A stretch of 64,000 nucleotides of DNA from Mycolicibacter icosiumassiliensis (lineage in GTDB: Bacteria; Actinomycetota; Actinomycetes; Mycobacteriales; Mycobacteriaceae). Of this stretch, positions 62,401 to 64,000 are shown in pieces. The DNA lies in NCBI RefSeq assembly GCF_900078685.2, contig NZ_LT546170.1, positions 541,663-605,662 on the forward strand, in the 5' to 3' direction. Position 1 is the stretch's first letter. Every line of letters begins with the position of its first letter. A model generated the notes under the pieces. That model saw only the letters and a list, made by a program, of their open reading frames with translations, was not told where the DNA came from and ran no database searches. The position numbers and the translations under genes are program-made.

Positions 62401-64000
62401 CGCCACGTCTGGCAGGGTGAAGTCGGAATTGTGGCGCACCCGTGGCTCGACGATCACCGGGTTCACAATGTGGCCATCCTGCCCGGGGCCGCCTACTGTG
62501 AGATGGCGCTGGCCGCCGCCCGTGCCAGCCTGGGCGAATCGGCTGAGATACATGACGTTCGGTTTGACCAGCTGCTGCCCCTCGACGAATGGACCTCGGT
62601 GTCATCGGGGGCCGTGGTGGTGGCGCCCGGGGTCCTGGACTTCGCAGTGCACACCCATCAGGGCCGCGATCGCGTCGATTGCGCAACCGCCGTGTTGCAG
62701 GCTCGGGCGGATGTTCGGCAACCGTCGATCCGCGATATCGCCGCGTTGCTGGCAGCACACCGGGCCCGCGTGGACGGCGCCGATCTGCGAAAAGCAGCGG
62801 ACCGAAACGGAATTCACTACGGCCCGGCGTTTTCGGGTCTGGTCGCGGTTCGTTTCGGCGATGGTCGGCACACCATCGGTGCCACCGCGTTGGCCGAGGT
62901 CGCGCTGCCGGGGCCGGCGCGCCCTCAGCAGGGGCTCTATGAAGTTCATCCGGCCCTCCTCGAAGCGTGCATCATGTCTGCTGTCATGCGGCCCGACGTC
63001 CCGCGCGCCGGCGATGGGGGACTGCTGCGGCCGGTTGGTGTGCGCAGGCTGCGCCGCCATCATCTGATCCGCGACGTGCGGTACTGCCTGAGCACAGTGA
63101 CGGCTGCGCGAGCCGACGCCTGTGAGGTCGATCTGGAATTGATGGACGCTGCGGGCAATGTGCTGCTCACCGTTGAAGGTCTGCAATTCGCGGCCGGCCG
63201 GTCGGAGAGCGAGTCCGCTGAGCGCACCCTTGATGAGCGCCTGCTGACCATCGAGTGGGAGCGCCGCGATCAACCGGGCGCAGCGTCGGCCGAAGCGGGC
63301 AGCTGGCTGCTGTTGAGCATGGCTGAGGCCACAGATACTCTGACCGGCCGCCTGGGTGGAGTGCTCAACGGCGAAGAGGCGCAATCTCGCACGGTGTCGA
63401 TGCCGATCGGCCGCGGGCCTGTCGCAGATGGGCTCAGCGGGGCGCTCGATGGCCGAACCGGAGTTGTTGTGGTCACCCCGCCGGCGCTTAACGGTTCCCA
63501 CCCGCCGCGGCGTGGCCGGGACTGCGTGGCTTTCCTGCTGGACGTGGTGAGGCAGATGGTGGCGTTTCCCGGGGAGTCACCGCGGTTGTATGTGGTGACC
63601 AGAGACGCCGCCTCGGTGCGACCGGGGGATCGGCCTAACCTGGAACAGGCGGGCCTGCGTGGGCTGATACGGGTTGTCGACTCGGAGTACCCGCACTTGA
63701 AGGTCACCCAGATCGATGTAGACGGCAGCGCCGCCGAGCACGACGAGGCATTGGCCGCCCAGCTTGCGGCGCAACTTCAGAGCGGGTCCGAGGAGAACGA
63801 GACCGCTTGGCGTGACGGTGATTGGTACACCGCGCGGCTGCGCCCCGGCCCGCTCGGCCCAGCCGATCGGCGGACCATCGTGGTCGAGCACGGCCAAGAC
63901 TGTCTGCGCCTGCAGCGCAGCCACCCGGCTGAGCCCGACTCGTGGGAACCGGTCGCCTACCCGCGAATTGAGCCTGGCAGCGGTCAGATCGAGGTCGCGG
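59455..64000 (+). CDS. Mas/Pks5-type iterative polyketide synthase, N-terminal 4.5 kb (3' end outside window)
   Basis: The frame is open from ATG 59455 to the window end, 1515 codons. Order: ketosynthase (about 12-440; Cys185 in DTACSSG, His320 in EAHGLGN, His356 in KTNFGH), acyltransferase (about 545-840; Ser632 in GHSLGE, selectivity region VAAHSPQ), dehydratase (about 900-1230; HPLLG, [9 protein letters not shown] with His1001), a structural pseudo-reductase region (to about 1480), then the start of an enoylreductase ([14 protein letters not shown]). This matches Mas-like synthases of methyl-branched lipids. Oddities: HGTGT reads HGLGN; the dehydratase Asp/Gln motif (LLDAxxQ) reads LLEACIM; and 63 codons at about 909-971 are an inverted duplication. 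Confidence 0.9.
   Translation, partial: [1515 protein letters not shown]
62181..62340. repeat. Inverted duplication inside the polyketide synthase dehydratase region
   Basis: Bases 62181-62340 are the reverse complement of the surrounding gene (native parts 62079-62180 joined to 62371-62428). Then [14 protein letters not shown] is repeated in forward orientation from 62332, so the sequence is forward-inverted-forward. The net insertion is 189 bp (63 codons) and keeps the frame, giving a Cys-rich stretch with no family similarity. Removing it restores a normal [23 protein letters not shown] dehydratase start. Confidence 0.92.

Overview
This is a high-GC actinobacterial chromosome segment centred on the replication origin. 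Gene content and order (dnaA-dnaN-recF-dciA-gyrB-gyrA on one side, rpmH-rnpA-yidD-yidC-jag-rsmG-parA-parB on the other, with pknA/pknB, crgA, cwsA, cwlM, a murJ-pseudokinase gene, mutT4 and pcnA) identify it as a member of the Mycobacteriaceae. Many proteins match M. tuberculosis H37Rv products over their whole length; locus tags such as Rv0014c are used below as homology labels, from memory. The species cannot be named from sequence alone.

Layout. 1-5.7 kb: end of pknA, pknB, trpG, a DUF881 protein, crgA, a PH-domain protein, ppiA, cwsA. 5.7-5.9 kb: tRNA-Ala and tRNA-Ile. 5.9-14.6 kb: DUF3566 protein, gyrA, gyrB, dciA, recF, dnaN, all minus strand. 14.6-15.1 kb: oriC. 15.1-16.6 kb: dnaA. 17.2-22.6 kb: the ribosome/RNase P/membrane-insertion/chromosome-segregation operon on the plus strand, with three parS sites. 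22.8-36.6 kb: GNAT-like protein, cwlM, trxC, trxB2, anti-SigM, sigM, murJ, Rv3909, mutT4, pcnA, an Asp-rich repeat protein. 36.6-59.3 kb: a block matching Rv0036c-Rv0051 (with extra genes), which in H37Rv lies on the other side of the origin. 59.5-64 kb: the first 4.5 kb of a large Mas/Pks5-like polyketide synthase that runs off the window.

How the genes work together. Three themes dominate: replication initiation and topology (dnaA, dnaN, recF, dciA, gyrAB), origin segregation (parA, parB, parS), and regulated peptidoglycan growth (PknA/PknB signalling; CwlM, MurJ-pseudokinase, PonA1, CrgA and CwsA as targets or partners).

The most unusual signals are structural. Two ponA1-type genes lie in tandem, each preceded by a full or deleted Rv0049-like gene. 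A 57-bp repeat family occupies two intergenic regions 26 kb apart. Several signatures look like assembly damage rather than biology: a 13-base match to the Tn5/Nextera mosaic end exactly where the second ponA1 loses its tail and the Rv0051 homologue loses its start; an inverted repeat at a frame break in the first ponA1; an in-frame inverted duplication inside the polyketide synthase; and single-base frame breaks in parB and at the end of the first ponA1. Gene order across 53-62 kb should be treated as provisional. I found no convincing new multi-gene defence or mobile system, CRISPR array, insertion sequence or rRNA gene.
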